A program made the translations under genes and the position numbers. A stretch of 39,207 bases of DNA from CAYMJV01 sp964390545 (GTDB lineage: Bacteria > Desulfobacterota > BSN033 > UBA1163). The stretch lies in the NCBI GenBank assembly GCA_964390545.1, contig CAYMJV010000020.1, positions 1 through 39,207 on the forward strand, given 5' to 3'. The notes under the pieces were generated by a model, which saw only the letters and a list, made by a program, of their open reading frames with translations, ran no database searches and had not been told where the DNA came from. Every line of letters starts with the position of its first letter. Within the stretch, counting starts at the first letter, position 1. Below are positions 31,818-39,207 of the stretch, one piece after another.

Positions 31818-33752
31818 ATGAACAGGCTATTCGACGCGAAAATGATTTATCCCATGATTGCGGTCATCTTGGCAATCGCGCTCTTCTTGCTCTATAAGAA
31901 ACAAGCCGGGCAAGTAAAGGTGTCAGAATTTGGCAAATATCAAGGTTATTCCAAAGAGATTTATGATGGAAACAAGCGCATTTCCGATTACTTGACGCTA
32001 TCGAATGGAACGAGGTTGGCCTACGACCTCATTCTCCCGACCAAGAAAGGCGTTCCGGCCAGCGAGGCTTTACCCGTTCTCTTCAAATATACACCCTATC
32101 TGCGCACCTTTACCATCTTTGATAAAAACGGGAAGAACATTATTGCAGACTTGGTAGGCTTGGGCTGGAAAGAAAAGGCCTACCTTCGAATCCGGTATTG
32201 GTTTTCCGACCGAGGACGCCTCATGGATCCTCTTTTCAGAACCAGGTGGCTTGGCAACATGGTCAAGCATGGCTATGCCGTCATCGTCGTTGAACGCCCC
32301 GGAACGGGCGCTTCCTTTGGGACATTTGACGCATCTCATGAGCCGGGAGGCAAGGAGGCCAGTGAAATCTTGGATTGGATCGCGTCCCAGCGCTGGTGCA
32401 ACGGAAACATCGGCATGTACGGCGATTCTTTTCAGGCGATGATCCAGATGGCAACCGCAGCCATGGGCAATCCGCACCTGAAAGCGATCTTTCCTGCGTC
32501 AACCCCAGTGGAGATGTACGGGGCTATTACCTATCCGGGTGGTGTCTACAATAAGGCCTTTAACTCGTTTTTCAAATGGTCAACCTCATTTCTCCAGTCC
32601 GATGCGATTACGCCGGTAGATAACGATAAGGATGGGGCATTGCTTGCTCAGGCGCGCAAGGAACGCAGCAGGACACTTACAGGAGTATCAACCTTGGGGA
32701 AGGAGGCCCCGTTCCGCGACAGCCTCACCTCTGGGGGACACAAGATTTGGGAGAAAAACTCGGCACTCTACCCGTTCATAGAACGCATCAACCGCTCAGG
32801 CATTCCGGTCTATATGACCAATGGTTGGTATGACATTTTCAGCGACATGTTTATTTGGTACAACAGTCTCACTGTGCGCAGGCGACTGACCGTTCGCCCT
32901 GTCGATCACAGCAAGGTTGAAGATAAACAATTCGACCTGGACTATGGGGCGGAAGCACACCGCTGGTTCGATTACTGGCTCAAGGGCATCAACAATGGCA
33001 TGATGGACGAACCGGCCATTCACTATTACGTCATGGGGGCGCCGAGAAAGGAAGCCTGGCAGACGTCCAACCAATGGCCACTGGAGAAGCAGAAACTGAC
33101 GCGGTTCTATTTCAGCGAAGGCAAGACAGGAAGTATAGCCTCGGTCAATGACGGCTATTTGACCACAGAATCTTCAAGTGCCCCGGATGCCTTCGATGCC
33201 TACACCGTGGATTACTCGACGACGAGCGGAAAGAAATCACGCTGGACAGCTATCAACTGGCCGCGTAACTACCCCGATATGCGCTCGAATGACAAAAAAG
33301 GATTGACGTATACCACTTCCCCCTTGGAGACTGACGTGGAGATCACGGGACATCCGGTTGTGCATCTTTGGCTGACTATGGATGCTCCCGACCCGGATGC
33401 ATTTGTTTACTTGGAAGCAGTGGACGGAAACGGCAAGTCCTCTTACATCACTGAAGGGGACCTCCGAGCTTCTCATCGCAAACTGAGCAAAGCGCCTTAC
33501 AATCATCTAGGGCTACCTTACCACTCCCATTATCAGGAGGACCTGGCGCCAATCTCGGCCGGGGAACCATTTGAGTTGGTCTTTAACCTGCTACCAACCT
33601 CGTACCAGTTTCATAAAGGAGGTCGCATCCGGATTACGGTTGTTTTCGCGGATGCCGATAACTTTGATACACCAATCATCGACCCGGCTCCAAAGCTCCA
33701 TTTGTTGAGAGATTTGAATCACCCATCATTTATCCAACTCCCAGTTGTTTAA
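31818..33752 (+). CDS. CocE/NonD-family (S15-like) alpha/beta hydrolase, membrane-anchored
   Basis: A 644-residue protein with one N-terminal membrane segment (about residues 9-26), an alpha/beta-hydrolase domain and a C-terminal jelly-roll domain (from about residue 430; ...EITGHPVVHLWLTMDAPDPDAFVYLEAVDGNG). The likely nucleophile is S204 in GMYGDSFQAM, the Asp lies in TNGWYDIFSDM, and the His in PVDHSKVED replaces the usual GPWxH block. The family includes cocaine esterase, alpha-amino-acid ester hydrolases and X-Pro dipeptidyl peptidases; the substrate here is unknown. It starts 26 bases after the YjbQ stop with AAGAAGAGAG upstream. Confidence 0.82.
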   Translation: MNRLFDAKMIYPMIAVILAIALFLLYKKQAGQVKVSEFGKYQGYSKEIYDGNKRISDYLTLSNGTRLAYDLILPTKKGVPASEALPVLFKYTPYLRTFTIFDKNGKNIIADLVGLGWKEKAYLRIRYWFSDRGRLMDPLFRTRWLGNMVKHGYAVIVVERPGTGASFGTFDASHEPGGKEASEILDWIASQRWCNGNIGMYGDSFQAMIQMATAAMGNPHLKAIFPASTPVEMYGAITYPGGVYNKAFNSFFKWSTSFLQSDAITPVDNDKDGALLAQARKERSRTLTGVSTLGKEAPFRDSLTSGGHKIWEKNSALYPFIERINRSGIPVYMTNGWYDIFSDMFIWYNSLTVRRRLTVRPVDHSKVEDKQFDLDYGAEAHRWFDYWLKGINNGMMDEPAIHYYVMGAPRKEAWQTSNQWPLEKQKLTRFYFSEGKTGSIASVNDGYLTTESSSAPDAFDAYTVDYSTTSGKKSRWTAINWPRNYPDMRSNDKKGLTYTTSPLETDVEITGHPVVHLWLTMDAPDPDAFVYLEAVDGNGKSSYITEGDLRASHRKLSKAPYNHLGLPYHSHYQEDLAPISAGEPFELVFNLLPTSYQFHKGGRIRITVVFADADNFDTPIIDPAPKLHLLRDLNHPSFIQLPVV

Positions 33753-33778
33753 CCACGATAGAAAATCTGGGGTTGCCC

Positions 33779-33840
33779 AATGCCTGCCCTATACCAGTCC
33801 CGCCGCAGGCGGGATTCAGGGCCTGCGGTAGGCAGGGGCG
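33779..33840. repeat. nested GC-rich palindromes at the breakpoint of a truncated gene
   Basis: CCTGCCCTATACC...GGCAGGGG with an inner perfect CCCGCCGCAGGCGGG. It belongs to the CCTGCC/GGCAGG repeat family of this window and coincides with the end of the amidohydrolase relic read on the minus strand. Confidence 0.55.
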
Positions 33841-33962
33841 AGAGAGGCGACTATCCTATCAACACCGCTTTCCTTGGCCTGCCGAAGGAGTTCATCAGTC
33901 GTGACCTCTGTGCCCAACGTTATGGATGGTCCCCAATGGGTATGAGAATCGATGATTTCCAT
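33816..33962 (-). pseudogene. truncated amidohydrolase (TIM-barrel metal-dependent hydrolase), N terminus only
   Basis: On the minus strand the frame from the ATG at 33962 encodes 48 residues starting MEIIDSHTHWGPS and continuing TTDELLRQAKESGVDRIVAS before stopping in a palindromic repeat. IIDSHTHWG is the characteristic metal-binding H-x-H opening of the amidohydrolase-2 family, whose members are normally about 250-350 residues long. GGAG lies 10 bases before the ATG. The rest of the gene is absent; the CocE/NonD gene begins its 3' end 60 bases further on. The remainder of 33753-34177 holds no other gene that I can support. Confidence 0.65.
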
Positions 33963-34177
33963 CAGAATATTTCTCCAGCGTTTTCTGGGAAATATTTTTT
34001 CAAAAAGGATAGAAAAAATTTAGCGAATTCGGGGGAGGCCGTCAATAAAAATTGATACTCCAGCTTTGAGGCAGGAGAGTGCCAAACATTTGATTACTTT
34101 TTCAATCTTGGCTAGAATGTGTTAAGAATTCAATGGTTCGGCAGATGATTGAAGGAGGAAATGAAAGGAGTAAGGAG

Positions 34178-36880
34178 ATGCCGAAGGATTTGAAGAGAAC
34201 GGCTTTGTATGCATGGCATAAAACCCACGGCGGCCAGATGGTTGAGTTTGCTGGTTGGGAGATGCCCGTTGCTTATCCGCGGGGCATCCTCGAAGAACAC
34301 TTGAGTACAAGAAGATATGGGGGCCTCTTCGATATTTCCCATATGGGACGTTTCTTGATTCGAGGAAAGGACGCTATTCCCTTCATGCAATATGTCCTAA
34401 CGAATAATGCGATGGCCCTCGATCCTGGTATGGCTCACTATACGCTGGTTCAGAATGAGAGAGGCGGTGCACTCGATGATGCCTACCTCTACCGGTTGGA
34501 AGAAATCGATCCGTCGGCAGAAGCGCATTATCTTCTCGTTGTCAATGCAGCAAATACGGAGAAGGACTGGAATTGGTTCCTGGATCACAGGAAGAGATTC
34601 AAAGGTCTTGTCCTAGAGGACAAAACGGATGAGATTGGGATGATTGCGCTCCAGGGTCCACACACCAAAAGGATATTGGAAAAAATCGTTTTGGAGGACT
34701 ACTCCAAACTCCCGGACCCCTGGAGAAATCGACTGAGGGTATGTGCATTAGAGGGTGAACATGTCTATATCACGATTTCGAGAACGGGCTACACGGGAGA
34801 ACCTATCTCCTTCGAACTATTCTTGCCCGCTGATAGAACGGTTCAGATTTGGGAGAAGATCCTTGAGCTGGGAGAAAAAGAGGGGGTTATTCCGGCTGGC
34901 CTGGGAGCAAGAGATACCTTGAGATTAGAAGCAGGTCTGCCCCTGTACGGTCACGAATTAGGAGTGGACCCAGAAGGGAAAGATATCCCCATCCATGCGG
35001 TCCCAACAGCCGCCAGGTTGGCAGTGAGTTTCTCCTCTTTGAAAGGGGAATTCATTGGGAAGGATATCCTGAAAAGACAATTTGAAGAGGTAACCGAAAG
35101 GGAGTCCGGAAAACCTTTGCCTCCAAAAGAAAATCGGCTCGTTCCTAAAAGGATTTTCCCTATCGCTATCACCGGACAGGGAATCGCGAGACAGGGTTAT
35201 GAGGTCCTGGCGAAAGGAAACCTTGCGGGACATGTAACGAGTGGGACGATGGTTCCCTACTGGGTTTTTTCCGATCGGGGAATCCTCTCAGAGCCTACCG
35301 ATGAAAAGAAGATGAGACCGATCGCTTTGGCATATATTGATGCGGATTTAAGGGAGGGGCAGGGATTAGAAATCCTGCAGCGAGCGAAAAGGTTGGAAGG
35401 AATCATCGTTGAGAGACATCTCTCAGGAGAGGCACCACCCTATGCCCGGCCGTTCCTCATTGAAGAACCGAAGAAAAAAGAGGTGCCGACCGGAAGCTTG
35501 AAAGAATTAACAACGAGATTGGTCACCCGCGTGGTTGAGAACACTCATTGGAGGCGGCGGGAGACGATCAACCTCATTCCTTCAGAAACGACGCCGTCTC
35601 TTCTTGTAAGACTCCTGACCATCAGCGATCCGTCCGGGCGATACGCTGAACACCGGCTGATGAAGGCCTTTAAGGAAACCGATGTCTTCTATTATCAGGG
35701 GACCAAATTGATTGGGGAGGTTGAGATCCTCCTTGCCGATGAACTTCGGCGCTTCATCGGCTGTTCCGAAGTCGAGCCGAGAGTCGTCAGTGGTCAGATG
35801 GCTAATACTGTGGTCTTCAGCGGGATCGTCGATTACCTCAATCGGCTGGATCGAAGAAGTGAGCCCCGGAGAATCAGAAAAGTGATGAACCACCATCTCG
35901 GAAGAGGCGGCCACCTTAGCGCACAGCCCATGGGAGCCCTTAAAGACCTCGTTGCTCACGATCCGCAGACCGAGAGACCCGCGGCGGTCCCCTTCCCGGT
36001 CCTGAAAGAAGATCCCTATCAGATCGACCTTTCAAAGACAAAAGAGATCATCGAAGAGCACAGACCTGAACTGATCGTTCTGGGAAAAAGCATGGTCATC
36101 TATAGAGAGCCGCTAAGAGACATTGCCGAAATGATCGCAAACATGAATCCGAAACCAATCCTGCTTTATGATATGGCCCATGTTTTAGGATTAATCGGGC
36201 CTCACTTCCAGGAGCCATTCAAGGAAGGAGCGGATCTTGTCACAGGCTCCACGCACAAGACTTTCTTCGGAACCCAACGAGGGGTGATCGCGAGCAACAT
36301 GTCAGAGGGGACTGAGTACGAAGAACTCTGGGAGGCCATTGTCCGCCGGGTCTTTCCGGGAAGCGTCAGCAATCATCACCTGGGAACGCTGGTAGGCCTT
36401 CTCCTCGCCGCCTATGAGATGAATGCCTATAAGTCAGATTATCAGAAAGCTGTTGTCGCTAATGCAAAAGCTTTTGCAAGATTTCTTAAAGAGAGGGGAT
36501 TAATGGTGGAGGGAGATCCTAAAGTTGGATATACGGAGACCCATCAGGTGATCATAAGGGTCGGATACGGGAGAGGACCGATGATGGCTGAAAGATTAGA
36601 AGAAAATAACATCATCGTCAACTACCAGGGGGCTCCAGATGATGAAGCCTTTACAACGGCAAGTTGCCTGAGGATGGGGGTTCAGGAGATGACACGCTTT
36701 GGGATGAGGGAAGATGATTTTGGTCAACTCGCTGAGTACATGGGTCAGGTGATCCTAAAAGACCGCCCCATGGCCAAAGAAATCTCTCAATTCAGAAGGC
36801 AATTCACTGAGATGAGGTATTGTTTGCCTGAGGCAGAAGCTGCTTCGATGGTGGAAAGATTGTTAGGAGCTATCAGGTAG
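34178..36880 (+). CDS. fusion of aminomethyltransferase (GcvT) and serine hydroxymethyltransferase
   Basis: One uninterrupted 900-residue frame. Residues 1 to about 430 are GcvT: FAGWEMPVAYPRGILEEH, GLFDISHMG, GGALDDAYLYR (Asp100/101, catalytic in GcvT), TGYTGE, RDTLRLEAGLPLYGHEL, VTSGTMVPYW. From about 445 follows a divergent SHMT: ETINLIPSET (E462 on), FYYQGTKLIGEVE, GRGGHLSAQPMG, YDMAHVLGLIG, the PLP lysine in GSTHKTFFG (K694) and CLRMGVQEMT with the carboxylate-binding Arg. The SHMT catalytic landmarks are all kept. Fused, T would make methylene-THF from GcvH-bound aminomethyl and SHMT would use it with a second glycine to form serine. The start was set by AAAGGAG before the ATG at 34178. 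The QueG-like gene follows 50 bases downstream. Confidence 0.88.
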   Translation: MPKDLKRTALYAWHKTHGGQMVEFAGWEMPVAYPRGILEEHLSTRRYGGLFDISHMGRFLIRGKDAIPFMQYVLTNNAMALDPGMAHYTLVQNERGGALDDAYLYRLEEIDPSAEAHYLLVVNAANTEKDWNWFLDHRKRFKGLVLEDKTDEIGMIALQGPHTKRILEKIVLEDYSKLPDPWRNRLRVCALEGEHVYITISRTGYTGEPISFELFLPADRTVQIWEKILELGEKEGVIPAGLGARDTLRLEAGLPLYGHELGVDPEGKDIPIHAVPTAARLAVSFSSLKGEFIGKDILKRQFEEVTERESGKPLPPKENRLVPKRIFPIAITGQGIARQGYEVLAKGNLAGHVTSGTMVPYWVFSDRGILSEPTDEKKMRPIALAYIDADLREGQGLEILQRAKRLEGIIVERHLSGEAPPYARPFLIEEPKKKEVPTGSLKELTTRLVTRVVENTHWRRRETINLIPSETTPSLLVRLLTISDPSGRYAEHRLMKAFKETDVFYYQGTKLIGEVEILLADELRRFIGCSEVEPRVVSGQMANTVVFSGIVDYLNRLDRRSEPRRIRKVMNHHLGRGGHLSAQPMGALKDLVAHDPQTERPAAVPFPVLKEDPYQIDLSKTKEIIEEHRPELIVLGKSMVIYREPLRDIAEMIANMNPKPILLYDMAHVLGLIGPHFQEPFKEGADLVTGSTHKTFFGTQRGVIASNMSEGTEYEELWEAIVRRVFPGSVSNHHLGTLVGLLLAAYEMNAYKSDYQKAVVANAKAFARFLKERGLMVEGDPKVGYTETHQVIIRVGYGRGPMMAERLEENNIIVNYQGAPDDEAFTTASCLRMGVQEMTRFGMREDDFGQLAEYMGQVILKDRPMAKEISQFRRQFTEMRYCLPEAEAASMVERLLGAIR

Positions 36881-36930
36881 TCGTTTTAAGAGAGGTGTTT
36901 TGGCAAGAAATCAGGGCGGGTACGTTAAAT

Positions 36931-38049
36931 ATGATTAGCAAAAACGATATCATTGAAAAGGCCTACGAATGCGGTTTTGGGGATATTGGTTTCACCACTG
37001 CCGATTCTTTTGACTCCCAAAGGGAGCTTTTGCAAAAAAGACAAAAGGAATATGAGTGGGCATTTAAATTGGGTTTGGATCTTATTGCAGGGACCGACCC
37101 CATAAAGATTTTTCCAAATGCCAAGACGATTATTGTTTTGATGGAAGTCTATTTTAAAGAAGCATTTCCTTCATCTATGGAAAATTATTTTGGTCGTTGC
37201 TACTTGGATGATGACCGAATCATGATGGATCGTTTAGCCAAAAGGATTAAAGCTTTTCGTTCTTTTCTCAAAGAGGATGGTGTCAATTCAAAAGTTCCGT
37301 TTAACCTGCCTCACCGGTTAACAGCCGCTCGAGCCGGAATGGGTACTTTTGGCAAGAACTGTCTGTTTTATTCAAACAAGGTTGTTTGCCAAGGTTCATG
37401 GGTATTGCCGATAGCAATTGTCGTTGACCATGAATTTTCACCTGATGAACCTACCCTTGAAGTGGGGTGCCCAGATTGGTGCAAGAGCGTTTGCCTTACT
37501 GCATGTCCCACCGGCGCTTTAAAGGGACCCTGCAAAATAGATCCGACTCAATGCATCTCTTATCTTACTTATTACGGCGAAGGAATGACTCCAATAGCGC
37601 TTCGTGAACCAATGGGTTTATGGGTGTATGGTTGTGATCATTGTCAGAATGTATGCCCCCGGAATGCCCCCTGGTTAGCTAAGGAGTTGCCCGTCAATAA
37701 AAAAGTAGCTGCGATGGTAGATGACTTCAAACTTAATAAATTGTTACACATGGATAAGGCATATTTTAATAGTAGAATCTGGCCACATATGTTTTACATG
37801 TCTGACAAAGATCTGTGGCGATGGAAGATGAATATCGCCAGGGCAATGGGAAATAGCCGCGACGATGAGTACCTCCCCGATCTTTTGACCGCATTCCGTA
37901 ACAATGATGATGAAAGGGTGTTGGGTATGATGGCATGGGCGATTGGTCGTATTGGTGGCTCAAAGGCCAAAAAAGCCTTGAATGATCTTCTTCCTAGAAG
38001 TGATGGTTCAGTTCGAGAAGAAATATTGTTTGCATTGGAGAAATCTTAA
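36931..38049 (+). CDS. QueG-like iron-sulfur protein (epoxyqueuosine reductase paralogue)
   Basis: A 372-residue protein with the QueG layout: an N-terminal domain (ISKNDIIEKAYECGFGDIGFTT), the AGMGTFGKNCLFYS block, a ferredoxin-type double cluster (CPDWCKSVCLTACPTGAL, C-I-S, CDHCQNVCP) and a C-terminal HEAT-like region (DDEYLPDLLTAF...AKKALNDLL). QueG uses cobalamin and two 4Fe-4S clusters. Here the Asp usually found 12-14 residues before AGLG (in xDxAPxxER) is not seen; the segment reads VPFNLPHRLTAARAGMG. It may thus be a paralogue with another, perhaps corrinoid-linked, redox role. The gene looks more A+T-rich than its neighbours by eye. The ATG at 36931 fits the domain start. Confidence 0.75.
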   Translation: MISKNDIIEKAYECGFGDIGFTTADSFDSQRELLQKRQKEYEWAFKLGLDLIAGTDPIKIFPNAKTIIVLMEVYFKEAFPSSMENYFGRCYLDDDRIMMDRLAKRIKAFRSFLKEDGVNSKVPFNLPHRLTAARAGMGTFGKNCLFYSNKVVCQGSWVLPIAIVVDHEFSPDEPTLEVGCPDWCKSVCLTACPTGALKGPCKIDPTQCISYLTYYGEGMTPIALREPMGLWVYGCDHCQNVCPRNAPWLAKELPVNKKVAAMVDDFKLNKLLHMDKAYFNSRIWPHMFYMSDKDLWRWKMNIARAMGNSRDDEYLPDLLTAFRNNDDERVLGMMAWAIGRIGGSKAKKALNDLLPRSDGSVREEILFALEKS

Positions 38050-38090
38050 GGTTTGATTCAACATTTTACTAACGAAAGGGGAATATAAAA

Positions 38091-38642
38091 ATGACTACTC
38101 AAAAAAGGCTTCGTTTCTTAGGATTCATCACATTGGTCTGTTTCGTCATAATTTCCAGCTGTTCAAGCCCTCCCAAGAAACTCGATCCTTCCAAATCCGG
38201 GCCACAGCTGATCGTCAATCCGGAGACCATTCGCCTTGGGGTAGCAAAAGTCTTGGATACGGTCATTGTTTTTGAGGGATCTGGCTTTAAGCCAAAGGAG
38301 TCTATCTTCATCGGATTATTAGGTCCAAATCAAACCAAACTAGTCGTGGCCGAGTCGCTCATTCAACCGGATGGGACCTTCAAGGCCGAAGTGAGCAAGC
38401 TCACCAGAATCACCGAGATCCTAAGAGCGGATGCTAGTTTTGAGATTGAGAAAAAGTATAAGGAGTTTGTTATTATCACACAACCACCCATTCCAGAGGG
38501 TGTTTATACAGCGAAGGTCACTTGCATGTCATCCGATTTAACGGCGGAAACAAAACTGAATGTTAAAGGTCCTTCGATTCTTGATAGCACGAAGGATTTA
38601 CTTGGGAAAATGTTGGGCAAGATCCGGTATAAAAAAAGCTAA
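38091..38642 (+). CDS. putative lipoprotein with Ig/TIG-like fold
   Basis: A 183-residue secreted protein of unknown function. The signal FLGFITLVCFVIISSC ends in a clear lipobox (ISSC), so the mature protein is lipid-anchored at Cys24. The sequence VIVFEGSGFKPKESIFIGLLGP followed by PDGTFKAEV and PEGVYTAKVTCMS resembles a beta-sandwich of the IPT/TIG or big-extracellular type. AAAGGGG precedes the ATG. A terminator follows directly. Confidence 0.75.
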   Translation: MTTQKRLRFLGFITLVCFVIISSCSSPPKKLDPSKSGPQLIVNPETIRLGVAKVLDTVIVFEGSGFKPKESIFIGLLGPNQTKLVVAESLIQPDGTFKAEVSKLTRITEILRADASFEIEKKYKEFVIITQPPIPEGVYTAKVTCMSSDLTAETKLNVKGPSILDSTKDLLGKMLGKIRYKKS

Positions 38643-38688
38643 GAAAAATAGGGGGACAGCCTCTGTGTCCCTATCTTTTCTATTTTTT
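38643..38688. terminator. bidirectional intrinsic terminator between convergent genes
   Basis: ATAGGG(GG)ACA pairs with TGTCCCTAT (38648-38674, two-base bulge). T-rich runs follow on the plus strand (38673-38688), and A-rich sequence on the left gives a T run on the minus strand, so both the lipoprotein gene and the YhhN gene can terminate here. Confidence 0.7.
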
Positions 38689-38704
38689 CTGTTTCTTCAT
38701 CCCG

Positions 38705-39207
38705 TCACTTCAAAAAACCTACAGAAAAAGCCAGCATAAATTGACCGGCATAATATAAAGGCAAACCGAGCAGCCGATTCCGGTATTCCTCTTTTATGAA
38801 TTTGTTCCTTGCCACAAGAACGTCTGAAACATAAAAACAGAGGGCTCCAACCAAAATAAGCGTCCTCCCCGAAATCGGGAAAGAGGACATCCAAAAAACC
38901 GTCCAGGCTCCAGACGCCATGACAGTGATCACCAGGATATAAGTCAATACGGGAATAAGCATGGACCTTAAATGAGGACGAAGCCAGAAAAAAATAAAAG
39001 CACTAATACCAAAAATGATGAACACCCCTGTTGAAATCCAACTGAAGATTGAGGTGAGAGATAAGAAACTGAGGATGTAGAAGACATGCCCAACCAGAAA
39101 AGCGGCCAGCCCCCCCATAAACGCTTTTTTCTGGGGCAAAGCCAGACATACATCACCCACGAGACAAAAAATCAAACCGATGAGGAGATAATGATAATAG
39201 GCTGGAA
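38705..39207 (-). CDS. YhhN/TMEM86-family membrane protein, 5' end outside the window
   Basis: At least five membrane segments are visible. The block YLLIGLIFCLVGDVCLALP, partly beyond the first possible in-window start, matches the family motif (GLxFSLxGDxxL), and LCFYVSDVLVARNKF matches its second (FxxSDxxLAxxKF). The family includes mammalian lysoplasmalogenase TMEM86B; the bacterial function is not settled. The open frame runs off the right edge, so the true start lies beyond 39207. Confidence 0.8.
   Translation of the reverse strand, partial: PAYYHYLLIGLIFCLVGDVCLALPQKKAFMGGLAAFLVGHVFYILSFLSLTSIFSWISTGVFIIFGISAFIFFWLRPHLRSMLIPVLTYILVITVMASGAWTVFWMSSFPISGRTLILVGALCFYVSDVLVARNKFIKEEYRNRLLGLPLYYAGQFMLAFSVGFLK

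Noticed and set aside
33780..34055. A 91-codon plus-strand frame after the CocE/NonD gene
   Set aside because: It is low-complexity at the start (Arg-rich from a palindromic repeat) and lies antisense to a recognisable amidohydrolase N terminus; no family resemblance.

Overview
The window reads as chromosome of a Gram-negative, probably anaerobic bacterium of the Desulfobacterota (Deltaproteobacteria) type. The grounds are a TonB-dependent outer-membrane receptor, several lipoprotein signals, a split glycine decarboxylase (GcvPA/GcvPB), corrinoid salvage genes and intergenic spacers crowded with palindromic repeats. This placement is inferred from gene content alone. I see no transposase, integrase, phage gene or CRISPR array.

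1-6.7 kb, minus strand: a partial tRNA-Phe with its own promoter, then a tightly packed operon read leftward: btuB-like receptor, cbiR, cobU, cobS, cobT, btuF. A good sigma70-type promoter, a cobalamin riboswitch and an intrinsic terminator precede it. Together they import cobamides, strip the nucleotide loop (CbiR) and rebuild it (CobU/CobS/CobT), so this is a salvage and remodelling locus, not de novo synthesis.

6.9-14.7 kb: a PfkB-family sugar kinase (minus), then glmU-glmS (UDP-GlcNAc supply), a PcrA/UvrD helicase and a GcvR-like double-ACT regulator (plus). A short motif occurs three times between pfkB and glmU, and its third copy overlaps the glmU -35 box.

14.9-20.9 kb: a malonyl-CoA-synthetase-like acyl-CoA ligase, the relic of a second GcvR-like gene, two adjacent uncharacterised polytopic membrane proteins (the first DUF5058-like) forming a compact set with an M20 ArgE/DapE-type hydrolase, then a second M20 hydrolase of the hippurate/N-acyl-amino-acid type.

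20.9-29.7 kb: a tandem glycine riboswitch with promoter and terminator, a D-2-hydroxyacid dehydrogenase (glyoxylate/hydroxypyruvate reductase type), a small SerK/SbnI-like (ParB-fold) protein, then gcvH, gcvPA, gcvPB, lipB, lpdA and lipA. This is a glycine cleavage system with its own lipoylation genes.

29.7-39.2 kb: an orphan receiver protein (minus), a patatin-like lipoprotein, a YjbQ-family protein, a CocE/NonD hydrolase, a truncated amidohydrolase relic, a GcvT-serine hydroxymethyltransferase fusion, a QueG-like iron-sulfur protein, a lipoprotein and a partial YhhN/TMEM86 protein.

The main theme is glycine/serine/one-carbon metabolism. P, H, L and lipoyl enzymes sit together, T is fused to SHMT so that methylene-THF made from one glycine could condense with a second to give serine, and the riboswitch directly precedes a hydroxyacid dehydrogenase and a putative serine kinase. 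The two M20 hydrolases and the membrane pair just upstream may feed glycine or other amino acids from conjugates. That link is inference. The leading candidates for new biology are the GcvT-SHMT fusion, the SerK-like mini-protein under glycine control, and the membrane pair with M20 hydrolases.
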